From Planctomycetota bacterium (GTDB lineage Bacteria; Planctomycetota; Phycisphaerae; UBA1845; UTPLA1): 64,000 nucleotides of DNA. Of the stretch, positions 44,320 to 53,071 are shown piece after piece; the stretch's first letter is position 1; each line of letters opens with the position of its first letter. The notes beneath the pieces are model-generated. The model saw nothing but the letters and a program-made list of their open reading frames with translations. It was not told the DNA's origin and searched no databases. Position numbers and translations under genes: made by a program. The stretch lies in NCBI GenBank assembly GCA_003576905.1, contig QEVG01000022.1:17731-81730 (forward strand), written 5' to 3'.

Positions 44320-46260
44320 ATGCCGAAAAAGCCCAGCCTCCGCGCCCGCCGGAACCAGCAATCCGGGGCCGCACCCGACCGCCGTGCGTCCCGCGCCGCC
44401 GCCCAGGGAGCGGCCGACCCCGGGCGCTCGTACGGCTGGCGGCGCGCGCTGTGCCTGATTCTCGTGCACGTCCTTTTCGTCATTCACATCGTGCACTGGC
44501 GGCTTGCCGGGCGGACGCTCGCGCCGCTTGAGCTCAACGAGGTGATGTATACGCTGGAGATCGGGATCGTCACGGCGGGCTTTGTCTTCATGGCCGTCGC
44601 CTGCCTGGCTACGCTGATCTTCGGCAGGTTTTTCTGCTCCTGGGGCTGTCACATTCTCGCGCTGCAGGATCTCTGCGCCTGGCTGCTCGCGAAGCTGCGC
44701 ATCCGGCCCCGGCCGATTCGATCGAGAACGCTCGTGTTCGTGGCGCCGATCGCGATGCTGTACATGTTCGTGTGGCCGCAGATCACGCGGTTGCTCGACG
44801 GCCGGCCGATGCCGATCCTCCATCTGCGCGGCGACGGCGAGGGCTGGGCGTCGTTTGTTACCGGCAACTTCTGGCGAAACCTGCCGGGCCCGGGTGTCGC
44901 CATGTTGACATTCCTCATCTGCGGGTTTGCCATCGTCTACGTGCTCGGCGCGCGGTCCTTCTGCGCTTATATCTGCCCCTACGGCGCGGCGTTCGGGCTT
45001 GCGGACCGGCTGGCGCCGGGCCGCATCGTCGCCCGCGGAGATTGCTCCAGGTGCGGGCTCTGCACGGCGGTGTGCCAGTCGCGTGTCCGCGTGCATGAGG
45101 AGGCGTCGCTCTATGGGCGCGTCGTCAACCCGGCGTGTTTGAAGGATCTGGACTGCGTCGCGGTATGCCCGGACAAGGCACTGGCCTACGGCCTGGCACG
45201 GCCGCCGGCGTTTGACTTTCTGCGACGTCCGCGGCTTTCGCCCAAGGCCTACGACTTCACGCTTGCCGAAGATGTTGCGCTCGGCGCCGTGTTTCTCGCG
45301 ACCTTTTTTGTTTTCCGCGGACTCTACGAGCGTGTGCCGTTTCTGATGACACTCGGCCTGTCGGCGATTCTCGGGGCTTTGGCCGTGCTGTGCGTCCGAC
45401 TGGTTCGTGCTCCCCACGTGCGACTGGCGAATCTCCACTTGAAAACAGGCGGCCGCCTGACCGGCTGGGGGCGCGTCTTCGCAGCGCTGTGCGCCGGGCT
45501 CCTCCTGCTGACCCTGCACAGCGGGTTCATCCGATTCGAGCAGTTTCGCGGCGGGCGGGCGATGCGCGAGGCCGCCCGGGCCCGCGCGGCCAATGACCTG
45601 GGATCGCTGACGGCGTCGGTGAACCAGGCCCTCACGCATTTTTCAATCTGCGAGCGATGGGGACTGTATCGCCCGCCGGAACTGCTGCACCGCATGGGCT
45701 CGCTTCACCTCGAATTGAAGAATCACGAGGCGGCCGATGAATATCTCGCTCGCGCTTTCGCGGAGTCGCCGGACGATCAGTCGCTGCGTCATGATTACGC
45801 GAGCGCTCGGTTTGCCCTGGGACAGGCGGCGGCGCAGCAGGGAGACCTTCACCGCGCGACGATCCACTTTCGCAAGGCGGCGGGTGCCCGTCCCGACGTG
45901 CCTGAGTTTCACTACAACCTGGCGGTGATGCTCTCGGCCACCGGCCGGTTGGACGAGGCAATCGAGTCGTACCGGGCCAGCCTTCGGTTGTCGCCGGAGG
46001 ACGTCGATACGCTGAACAACCTGGGGTTGGCCCTGGCGCAGTGCGGCAGGCTGGACGATGCGCTCGTGCCGCTTCGGCGGGCGGTGATTGTGCGCCCCGA
46101 CGCGGCGGATCCGCATTTCAACCTGGGACGCGTGCTGGCGATGAAAGGTCAGGAGGTCGAGGCCGCGATCCACCTGGCCCGCGCCGGGGAGTTGAATCCC
46201 GCTTACGAAGCCTATCGGAACGAAGTGACCCGGTCCGCCACGAACGCCCGCGGACGGTAG
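44320..46260 (+). CDS. NapH/NosR-like membrane polyferredoxin fused to TPR domain
   Basis: A 646-residue protein. A basic cytoplasmic N-terminus is followed by membrane helices carrying the paired motifs FCSWGCH (about residue 105) and FCAYICPYGA, typical of NapH, NosR and CcoG quinol-linked polyferredoxins. Next is a ferredoxin part with CSRCGLCTAVC and CLKDLDCVAVCP; the second motif lacks one of the four usual cysteines. After two more helices the C-terminal 210 residues form TPR units (FHYNLAVMLSATGRLDEAIE). This fusion is uncommon. It may take electrons from quinol and dock partner cytochromes via the TPR. GAGG precedes the ATG; shared palindrome upstream. Confidence 0.85.
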   Translation: MPKKPSLRARRNQQSGAAPDRRASRAAAQGAADPGRSYGWRRALCLILVHVLFVIHIVHWRLAGRTLAPLELNEVMYTLEIGIVTAGFVFMAVACLATLIFGRFFCSWGCHILALQDLCAWLLAKLRIRPRPIRSRTLVFVAPIAMLYMFVWPQITRLLDGRPMPILHLRGDGEGWASFVTGNFWRNLPGPGVAMLTFLICGFAIVYVLGARSFCAYICPYGAAFGLADRLAPGRIVARGDCSRCGLCTAVCQSRVRVHEEASLYGRVVNPACLKDLDCVAVCPDKALAYGLARPPAFDFLRRPRLSPKAYDFTLAEDVALGAVFLATFFVFRGLYERVPFLMTLGLSAILGALAVLCVRLVRAPHVRLANLHLKTGGRLTGWGRVFAALCAGLLLLTLHSGFIRFEQFRGGRAMREAARARAANDLGSLTASVNQALTHFSICERWGLYRPPELLHRMGSLHLELKNHEAADEYLARAFAESPDDQSLRHDYASARFALGQAAAQQGDLHRATIHFRKAAGARPDVPEFHYNLAVMLSATGRLDEAIESYRASLRLSPEDVDTLNNLGLALAQCGRLDDALVPLRRAVIVRPDAADPHFNLGRVLAMKGQEVEAAIHLARAGELNPAYEAYRNEVTRSATNARGR

Positions 46261-46314
46261 CGGTCGGGCGGGGTGCATGAATCGGTGGAAAGGGGCGGTG
46301 CCGGATGAACCCGA

Positions 46315-46344
46315 TTGACATCGGCCCGTCCAATTGTGTATAAC
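46315..46344 (+). promoter_or_regulatory. Sigma-70-type promoter of the pentahaem cytochrome gene
   Basis: A consensus TTGACA (46315-46320) is followed after 18 bases by TATAAC (46339-46344). The shared palindrome starts at the next base and would cover the transcription start, again fitting repression. Confidence 0.7.
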
Positions 46345-46360
46345 ATGATCAACATATCGA
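46345..46360. promoter_or_regulatory. Shared 16-bp palindrome, copy C (pentahaem cytochrome gene)
   Basis: ATGATCAACATATCGA, one base less symmetric than copies A and B. It sits directly behind the -10 box, 28 bases before the ATG. Confidence 0.65.
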
Positions 46361-46388
46361 TTAATGGCCTCGGTCCCGGGAGAACGCC

Positions 46389-48227
46389 ATGACCCCAAGA
46401 CAGTCCAAGAGAATCAAGCGATGGTCCGCCTGCGGCGCAATCTGCGTGATTGCCCTGGTCGCCGGCGCCGTCGTCGATATGACGATCGAGGATTTTCATC
46501 TTTCCGGCACGCAGATCGGCGACGCAAAACAGCAGTACTTCTTCGATTCGTGGGACTGTTCCTCCTGTCACGGTTACTTCGATCAGACGAACGAACCGTG
46601 GTTTACGTGGAAGGGCAGTCTCATGGGCAACGCCGGACGCGACCCGCTCTTTCTCGCTCAGCTCGCCACGGCGAATCAGGACGTGGCCAATGTCGGATAT
46701 TTCTGCCTGCGCTGTCACGTCCCGATGTCGTTCGTCACCGGCCATGCCTATCAGCCGGACGGCAGCACGCTTGACGACCTGGACAAGGACGGCGTCAACT
46801 GTCACTTCTGTCATTCGATGGTAGACCCGATCTACAAGCCCGGCGTCAGCCCGTCGATCGACCAGACGATCCTCAACGCACTCGTGGACGTGCCCGCGTA
46901 CTACGGCAATGCCATGTTCGTGCTCGATCCGTTTGGCCGCCGGCGCGGCCCGTACACCGACGCCTTTCCGCCGCATGTCGCGATTCCGTCGCCGTTTCAT
47001 CGGACCGGCGACTTCTGCGGGACGTGCCATGACGTGGGCAACGCGGCGATCACCAAGCTTCCCGACGGGACCTATCAATACAACACGATCAACGAACGGA
47101 CGCCGAACGAGGATCCGCATTCCCAGTTTCCGCTCGAACGCACCTATACGGAGTGGAAGCTCAGCTCCTTTGCGAACGGCGGCGTGGACATGGGCGGACG
47201 TTTCGGCGGGCAGGGCGCTACGGTCGTCAACTCGTGCCAGGATTGCCACATGCCCAAGGTTACCGCCCAGGGTTGTTACTTCGGCCCCACCCGCACCGAC
47301 ATCGCCCGGCACGATTTCGCCGGGGCGTCGGCATGGGTTCTCGAGATCATCGGGCTGCATTACCAGAACGACGGCAACGTGGATCAGGACGCCATCCTGG
47401 ACGGCCGAGCAAAGGCCGTCGACATGCTCGAGCGGGCGGCATCGCTGGAAGTCGAGCAGCAGTGCGGGGCGCTGCGCGTGCGGGTGATCAACGAGTCGGG
47501 GCACAAGCTGCCGACGGGCCATATTGAGGGTCGCCGGGTCTGGCTCAATGTGAAGATGTTTGACGCGAGCGACGCGCTGCTGGCGGAGTATGGCCATTAT
47601 GATTCCGCCGAGGCGCATCTGGACGAGGCGACCACGCCGATCTACGAAATGAAGATCGGGCTGAGCGAACAGGCCGCGCAGCTCACGGGGTATCCCGCCG
47701 GCGAAACGACGCACATGAGCCTTGCCGACATCATTGTCAAAGATACGCGCATACCGCCCCGCGGTTTCAACAACGCGGCCTTTGAGGCCGGCGGCGCGCC
47801 CGTCGTCGCCACGACCTACGCGGACGGGCAGTACTGGGATGACGCGTGGTTCGCGCTCCCGGAGGACTGCGCGCGGGCGGAAGTGACCGTGAACTACCAG
47901 ACAGTGACGCGGCACTACATCGAGGCGCTCCGCGACGGGAATTACACGGACAATTGGGGCGATATTCTCCACAATCTGTGGATGCAGACCGGCAAGGGGC
48001 CGCCAATCCCGATGGTCAATCTTGAGCCGGCGACCGCGGCGTTTGTCCGCGGTGACATGGATTGTGACAGCGACGTGGACTTCGACGATCTGAACATCTT
48101 TCTTTCCGCGTTGCTGAACGACGCCGCCCCGGAGCAGGCCAAGGCCCTGGCCGACCTGAGCCTCGATGCAAAGGCCGACGCGAATGACATTCAGGGTTTC
48201 GCCGAGGCCCTCATACAGGGCGGCTGA
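46389..48227 (+). CDS. Pentahaem cytochrome c with C-terminal dockerin-like tail
   Basis: A 612-residue exported protein with an N-terminal hydrophobic anchor or signal (CGAICVIALVAGAVVDM). Five CxxCH sites occur: CSSCH 57-61, CLRCH 106-110, CHFCH 138-142, CGTCH 210-214, CQDCH 283-287, resembling the cytochrome c554-like multihaem fold. A beta-rich domain follows (about 300-540), then a tail (GDMDCDSDVDFDDLNIFLSA, later LDAKADANDI) with two calcium-loop repeats of a dockerin. The tail suggests attachment to a surface partner. GGGAG lies eight bases before the ATG. It follows the NapH-like gene but has its own promoter and palindrome copy. Redox partner unknown. Confidence 0.85.
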   Translation: MTPRQSKRIKRWSACGAICVIALVAGAVVDMTIEDFHLSGTQIGDAKQQYFFDSWDCSSCHGYFDQTNEPWFTWKGSLMGNAGRDPLFLAQLATANQDVANVGYFCLRCHVPMSFVTGHAYQPDGSTLDDLDKDGVNCHFCHSMVDPIYKPGVSPSIDQTILNALVDVPAYYGNAMFVLDPFGRRRGPYTDAFPPHVAIPSPFHRTGDFCGTCHDVGNAAITKLPDGTYQYNTINERTPNEDPHSQFPLERTYTEWKLSSFANGGVDMGGRFGGQGATVVNSCQDCHMPKVTAQGCYFGPTRTDIARHDFAGASAWVLEIIGLHYQNDGNVDQDAILDGRAKAVDMLERAASLEVEQQCGALRVRVINESGHKLPTGHIEGRRVWLNVKMFDASDALLAEYGHYDSAEAHLDEATTPIYEMKIGLSEQAAQLTGYPAGETTHMSLADIIVKDTRIPPRGFNNAAFEAGGAPVVATTYADGQYWDDAWFALPEDCARAEVTVNYQTVTRHYIEALRDGNYTDNWGDILHNLWMQTGKGPPIPMVNLEPATAAFVRGDMDCDSDVDFDDLNIFLSALLNDAAPEQAKALADLSLDAKADANDIQGFAEALIQGG

Positions 48228-48467
48228 TCGCGGCCCGTGGCGCGGATTCATTCAAAGCAGTCATGCGTTAATCACATCATAGAGCTGTTTTTCGCTCGCC
48301 CCCCCGTGCGAAGCGGAAGTTTCTTGACGGTTGTGCCGGAAATGCGCTTCGGCCGCATGCATGTCCGCCCCCTTGCCAGCCGCAATCAATCCGTGTAATC
48401 ATGTCGAGTACGGCGGGGCGAAGCTGGACGAGGGTTTCGCGGGCTGCCTCGATCCTGAAGGCGCTCC

Positions 48468-48935
48468 ATGATTACGCGAACCGCTCAATACGCGTTGCGT
48501 GCAATGGTAGCGATCGCGGAGAAGGGCGAGGGCGCCTCGGCGCTGGCGAGCGAAATCTCACGTCAGGCGCGTGTTCCCCGGCCTTATTTGTCCGCAATTC
48601 TTCGAACCGCCGTTCGGGCGCGATTGCTCAAATCCACACGGGGACGGGGCGGCGGGTTTTCGTTGGCACGATCAGCCGACCGGATGACGCTCGCCGAGAT
48701 ACTTGCCCCCTTTGATCAATCGCTGACGGCGCAGCGATGTCCCTTCGGATTGGAGCGTTGCAGCGACGCCCAGCCGTGCCCGGTGCACGATTATTGGAGA
48801 CCGATTTCGTCCGGATTTCGGCGCATGCTGGAATCGACAACGCTATCGAAGCTGTCTGACGGCTCGGCGACGGCGAATCGCAGGCACACAAGTGTGCGAA
48901 AGAAGGGCAGGAAGAAAGGGTCACAGCGGTCCTGA
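48468..48935 (+). CDS. Second Rrf2-family transcriptional regulator
   Basis: A 155-residue winged-helix protein starting MITRTAQYALRAMVAIAE, with the same cysteine arrangement as the first (CPFGLERCSDAQPC) and a similar aromatic-Trp-Pro-Ile segment after it (HDYWRPISSGFRRML against HEFWKPISRAYREML). The C-terminal 30 residues are basic and extra. It is a clear paralogue of the regulator near 43.8 kb. It lies ahead of the Rieske-cytochrome b-HAO-like genes and may control them or act together with its paralogue. Confidence 0.88.
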   Translation: MITRTAQYALRAMVAIAEKGEGASALASEISRQARVPRPYLSAILRTAVRARLLKSTRGRGGGFSLARSADRMTLAEILAPFDQSLTAQRCPFGLERCSDAQPCPVHDYWRPISSGFRRMLESTTLSKLSDGSATANRRHTSVRKKGRKKGSQRS

Positions 48936-48943
48936 CCCGGCCG

Positions 48944-48971
48944 TTGCGGCGAAAAAGAATAAGAATATACT
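48944..48971 (+). promoter_or_regulatory. Candidate promoter of the Rieske-cytb-HAO-like operon
   Basis: TTGCGG (48944-48949) and TATACT (48966-48971) are 16 bases apart in an A/T-rich island 77 bases ahead of the Rieske ATG. An imperfect AAAAG...CTTTT inverted repeat overlaps the -10 box. Confidence 0.45.
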
Positions 48972-49047
48972 TTTATGCACTTTTGCGGCGGCTGAAAGGC
49001 ACCAGCTTGTCTTGTCTTTCCGCCGCGATTAAAAACCGGCGTGCCAC

Positions 49048-49569
49048 ATGTCTGACCAGATTCCCCATGCGTGTCCGATTGAGCAGCCGCATTCACGGCG
49101 GGGGTTCCTCTCCACGGTTCTGATGGTGATCGGCGTGGCAGCCGGGTATGGCCTGGGGCTTCTGCACTTCCTTGAATACCTCGTGCCGCTGCGAAGGAAG
49201 ACGCCCAAGCGGGAAATGTTCGTCGGGACCCTCGCGGAATTTCAGGTCGGCGCGAGTGTCACTCTGCGCGACCCGCGCGGCGAGGAAATCTCCCTTACCC
49301 GTGTCCACGACGACAAGACCGAGCCCGCAAACGGTTTCAAGGCCCTTTCGAGCACGTGCCCGCACCTGGGATGCAAAGTGCACTGGGACGCGGGCAAGGG
49401 GGAGTTTCTGTGCCCGTGTCACAACGGCGTGTTTGACAAGAACGGCATTGCGATTTCAGGGCCGCCCGCGAAGGAGAAGAAGAACCTGTCGACGTTTGAA
49501 GTGCGCGTGAACAAGGACACCGGCTGGGTGTACGTCATGGTTTCCGCGGGGGATGACAATGTCGCCTGA
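49048..49569 (+). CDS. Rieske [2Fe-2S] protein of a bc complex
   Basis: A 173-residue protein with a twin-arginine leader and anchor (SRRGFLSTVLMVIGVAAGYG, Arg17-Arg18) and a Rieske domain: ligands Cys104 and His106 in CPHLGC, Cys122 and His125 in CPCHNG, with Cys109 and Cys124 placed for the disulfide. It takes electrons from quinol and passes them to a cytochrome. The stop lies 17 bases inside the cytochrome b gene, so the two are coupled. Confidence 0.95.
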   Translation: MSDQIPHACPIEQPHSRRGFLSTVLMVIGVAAGYGLGLLHFLEYLVPLRRKTPKREMFVGTLAEFQVGASVTLRDPRGEEISLTRVHDDKTEPANGFKALSSTCPHLGCKVHWDAGKGEFLCPCHNGVFDKNGIAISGPPAKEKKNLSTFEVRVNKDTGWVYVMVSAGDDNVA

Positions 49570-51040
49570 GAACCAGGTCGCGAACGTATCCCATGCCCGA
49601 TCGGCGCGCGGCCGGCTCTGGCAGATGCTTCCCGTGGACTGGGGGCGCGTTCAGGAAGTCACGAACGAACCGGTCCCGGGGCACATCAAGCGGTGGTGGT
49701 TCGCGCTGGGCGGCACGCCGGCGTACCTGTTCTTCATTCAGCTTACGACGGGCATCCTGTTGTCGTTTTATTACGTTCCATCGCCCGATCACGCGTACGA
49801 GAGCGTAGCGGCGATAACAAGCCGGGTGTCGTTCGGCTGGTTTATCCGCAGCGTGCACAAATGGGCGGCGAACCTGATGATCATCACGGTCATTCTGCAC
49901 ATGTGCCGCGTGTATTTTTCCTGCGCGTTCCGGCACCCGCGTCAGGCCAACTGGCTGGTCGGCTGCTGCCTGCTCATGACGACCCTGGTAATGGGGTTCA
50001 CGGGGTACTCGCTGGTCTACGAGCAGCTTTCATACTGGGGGATCACGGTCGCGACGGAGTTGACCGCGACCGCGCCTTTCATCGGCGACGCCCTGGCGAC
50101 GTTCATGAAGGGCGGCGAGAAGATCGGCCCCAACACGCTGACGCGGATGTACAACCTGCACGTCGGAATTCTGCCGGTGACGATGGTCCTGCTTATCGGG
50201 CTGCACGTGGCCATGCTTCGGATTCACGGTGTATCGGAGCTTTCGTTAGACGATCCGCGCCGTAAGGGAGAGGCGGGGGAGTCGCCAAGGCTTGCGTCGT
50301 CCATGCTCGGGGTCCGGTTGATTGCCCTGATCGCGGCGATCGCGGCGGCCGGCGCGCTGTACATGGCGGTGTTGAATCCGGCGCCGGTGAAGGTGATCGC
50401 ATACGCGCTGACGATCGAGAGCAGCCGAATCTTCTGGCTCGTGGGGGCCAGCGTACTGATGACGGCGTCCGTGCTTCTGTTTCTGGGGCATATGTACGGC
50501 CTGATGATCTGGCTATTTGTCGGGATTCTCTCGCTGGGCAAGCTCTTGTTCGATCTCGCGACGGGCGAGGCCGCCAACTCCGCTCTCTGGATTGCCGGTG
50601 CGGTCGTGCTGGCCATCACGGCGGTTTACGGCGTCATTCGGCACGGACATTTCATCGAGGGCAAGGGTGAGGATAAGCCGTTCAATTTCTTTCCGGATCA
50701 CATCGTGACCGAGCTGATGATCGGCACGCTGCTGCTATTCCTGCTGACGCTGCTTTCGCTCGTGTTTCCTGCCGAGCTTCATGAGAAGGCAAATCCGCTG
50801 GTTACACCGGAGCACATCAAGCCGGAGTGGTACTTTTTCTTCCAGTTCCGGCTGCTCAAGCTGACGGGGTTGAACACGGCGGTGTTCCTGACGGGCGGGC
50901 TGGTCGTTCTGCTGGTGGCCTGGCCGTGGGTCGATGCCATCCTGGAGCGCATCGCCCCGAAGAAGGACCTGGGGGTCTATGTGGGCATCGTTGCATTTCT
51001 GACGTTTCTGGTCTTCACAGTGTGGGAGGCGATGGTCTGA
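49553..51040 (+). CDS. Cytochrome b (b6 plus subunit IV in one chain) of a Rieske/cytochrome b complex
   Basis: A 495-residue membrane protein with about eight helices. Heme ligand pairs are His102/His116 in helix B and His203/His218 in helix D; the 14/15 spacing matches cytochrome b6 more than bc1. The quinol-site motif KPEWYFFFQFRLLK is present in the C-terminal half. It would oxidise quinol (or reduce quinone in reverse flow). ATG at 49553 or 49559. The stop TGA shares a base with the ATG of the octahaem gene, an arrangement that suggests the octahaem protein takes the place of cytochrome c1. Confidence 0.95.
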   Translation: MTMSPENQVANVSHARSARGRLWQMLPVDWGRVQEVTNEPVPGHIKRWWFALGGTPAYLFFIQLTTGILLSFYYVPSPDHAYESVAAITSRVSFGWFIRSVHKWAANLMIITVILHMCRVYFSCAFRHPRQANWLVGCCLLMTTLVMGFTGYSLVYEQLSYWGITVATELTATAPFIGDALATFMKGGEKIGPNTLTRMYNLHVGILPVTMVLLIGLHVAMLRIHGVSELSLDDPRRKGEAGESPRLASSMLGVRLIALIAAIAAAGALYMAVLNPAPVKVIAYALTIESSRIFWLVGASVLMTASVLLFLGHMYGLMIWLFVGILSLGKLLFDLATGEAANSALWIAGAVVLAITAVYGVIRHGHFIEGKGEDKPFNFFPDHIVTELMIGTLLLFLLTLLSLVFPAELHEKANPLVTPEHIKPEWYFFFQFRLLKLTGLNTAVFLTGGLVVLLVAWPWVDAILERIAPKKDLGVYVGIVAFLTFLVFTVWEAMV

Positions 51041-52671
51041 TGTCGCTGAATACCAAACGCATCATCGTCTTTGTGCTCGGCGTCGCCCTGTGCGTCGCGC
51101 TGATCATGGTCGCCGAGATGGAGACGCGCAAGGGCCTGACGCCGGAAGAGATGCCGATGTCGACGCTGCTGACGATCGTCCCCGAGACGAGCCGCGACTG
51201 CATCACGTGTCACACCGAGTCCACGCGGGGACTGGTCGATCACTGGCGCGGCAGCACGCATGCCGCGAAAGGCGTCGGTTGCGTGGAGTGTCACCAGGCA
51301 AACACCGGCGACGCGGATGGTTTCGATCACTACGGCCAGCACATCGCGACGGTCGTCACCCCGCGCGACTGCTCCCGGTGTCATCCGAACGAGGCGTCGG
51401 AATTCGAGGGCAGCCATCATGCCGCGGCGGGGAACATCCTCGCGTCGCTCGATAATTTTCTGGCCGAGACGGTCGAGGGTCACCGCGGGTTCTTCAATCC
51501 GCACTCTCCGACGCCGGGCATGACGCAGGTGAGCACGGTGAACGGAATGGCCAGCGCCTTTCTGGGTTGCATGCAGTGCCACGGAAGCAAGGTAGCCCTC
51601 GCCTCCACCGACGGCGGGCTTATCACCGTCGACGATCTCAAGCCCGGTCCCGACGGGCGGCCATCCAATCTCGATGCCGTGTCGAGAATCCTCAAGGACC
51701 AGAACGGCAAGCCGAAGTTTCATGCGTCCACGTGGCCCAACACGGGCATCGGCCGGCTGAATCTCGATGGATCGCGTGGCTCGTGCTCGGCCTGCCACAG
51801 CCGGCATGATTTCTCCCCGCGCCGAGCCAGACAACCGGAAAACTGCGGCAAATGTCACCTGGGCCCGGACCACCCGCAGAAGGAGATTTACGAAGAGTCG
51901 AAACACGGCGTGGCCTATCGCGACCTGCGGGAAAAGATGAACCTCGACTCGCCTTCGTGGGTTCTTGGCAAGGATTATTCGCAGGCGCCGACGTGTGCCA
52001 CCTGCCACATGTCGGGACATTCGCGCAACGGAGGCAAGGTAACGCACGACCCCGGCATCCGGATTTCGTGGACAAATCGTCCGCCGGTCAGTCTACTGCT
52101 CGACACCGACGTGAACGGGCAGATCGTGACGGAAGCCGATCCCGCCAAGCGGGCGACGCTCGTGGCGGATACGTGGCAGCAGAAGCGCTCGCGGATGCAG
52201 GAAGTGTGTTCGCACTGCCACACGCCGGACTATATTTCTTCGTTTTACAAGCAGTACGACGACCTGGTCATCCTGTACAACGAGAAGTTCGCCAAGCCCG
52301 GCCAGGCGATCATGGGGGCCCTTCAGGCCAATGGGCTGATCACCAAGGCGCAGTTCGACGAGGAAATCGAGTGGACGTGGTTCTATCTCTGGCATCACGA
52401 GGGCCGGCGCGCGCGGCACGGCGCGTCGATGATGGCGCCGGACTACACGCACTGGCACGGCATGTTCGAGGTGGCCGAGCGGTTTTACAAGGAGTTCATA
52501 CCGCAGGCCCGCGAGCTGACGGCGCACGCGGCGGAATCGGGCAGGAATGCCGAAGCCGACGCCGTGAACAAACTGATCGACGAAATCCTCGCGCGGCCGG
52601 AGCACAAATGGCTTGAGAACAAAGAGCCCGACCGGCCGCTTCGCTGGGCCACGGAGAGTTCCGGCACATGA
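51040..52671 (+). CDS. Octahaem HAO-like cytochrome c coupled to the Rieske/cytochrome b genes
   Basis: A 543-residue protein with an N-terminal membrane anchor (IIVFVLGVALCVALIMVAE) and eight CxxCH sites at residues 54, 81, 111, 177, 249, 269, 319 and 390, the count and spread of the hydroxylamine oxidoreductase family. The helical C-terminal part includes MAPDYTHWHGMFEV; Tyr469 lies where the tyrosine that cross-links to the catalytic heme is expected, though alignment is needed. Oxidative members make NO or nitrite from hydroxylamine; members without the tyrosine reduce nitrite. The anchor and the one-base overlap with cytochrome b suggest it is a subunit of the bc-like complex, as reported for anammox bc complexes. 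Confidence 0.9.
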   Translation: MSLNTKRIIVFVLGVALCVALIMVAEMETRKGLTPEEMPMSTLLTIVPETSRDCITCHTESTRGLVDHWRGSTHAAKGVGCVECHQANTGDADGFDHYGQHIATVVTPRDCSRCHPNEASEFEGSHHAAAGNILASLDNFLAETVEGHRGFFNPHSPTPGMTQVSTVNGMASAFLGCMQCHGSKVALASTDGGLITVDDLKPGPDGRPSNLDAVSRILKDQNGKPKFHASTWPNTGIGRLNLDGSRGSCSACHSRHDFSPRRARQPENCGKCHLGPDHPQKEIYEESKHGVAYRDLREKMNLDSPSWVLGKDYSQAPTCATCHMSGHSRNGGKVTHDPGIRISWTNRPPVSLLLDTDVNGQIVTEADPAKRATLVADTWQQKRSRMQEVCSHCHTPDYISSFYKQYDDLVILYNEKFAKPGQAIMGALQANGLITKAQFDEEIEWTWFYLWHHEGRRARHGASMMAPDYTHWHGMFEVAERFYKEFIPQARELTAHAAESGRNAEADAVNKLIDEILARPEHKWLENKEPDRPLRWATESSGT

Positions 52672-53009
52672 ACGAACCATTGCCCAAACCGAGCGTGACG
52701 ATCCCCGATCTGCTGGCGCATCAGCCGATCCCCGATGAGGGCATCCTGACGCGCACGGTCTTCGAGGCGCCGCACGCCAAGTGCGTGCTGTTCACGTTTT
52801 CCGCGGGACAGGAGCTTTCGGAGCACACGGCCTCGATGCCGGCCGTGATGCACTTCCTTCAGGGACAGGCCGAAGTGCGGCTGGGCGGCGAGACGGTTCA
52901 CGCGGGGCCGGGCTCGTGGGTGCACATGTCGTCCGGCTGCCTGCATGCGATACGGACAAAGACGCCGGTCGTCATGCTTCTGACGCTGTTTCGTCCGGCG
53001 GCGAATTGA
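52668..53009 (+). CDS. Small cupin protein in HAO-like/nap operon
   Basis: A 113-residue single cupin domain with AGQELSEHTASMPAVMHFLQ as motif 1 and GPGSWVHMSSGCLHAI as motif 2. It overlaps the octahaem stop by ATGA. No signal peptide, so cytoplasmic. It may bind a metal and sense or remove a reactive nitrogen compound, but this is guesswork from position. Confidence 0.82.
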   Translation: MNEPLPKPSVTIPDLLAHQPIPDEGILTRTVFEAPHAKCVLFTFSAGQELSEHTASMPAVMHFLQGQAEVRLGGETVHAGPGSWVHMSSGCLHAIRTKTPVVMLLTLFRPAAN

Positions 53010-53071
53010 ATCGTCTCCACGACGCGGCGCGAAGCGCGTCGGCTGAATCTTCCGCAAGTGGGTGACGGAAC

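Noticed and set aside
51040..52671. Hydrazine dehydrogenase of an anammox bacterium
   Set aside because: No hydrazine synthase or other anammox marker in the window; membrane anchor and coupling to cytochrome b point to a bc-complex subunit.
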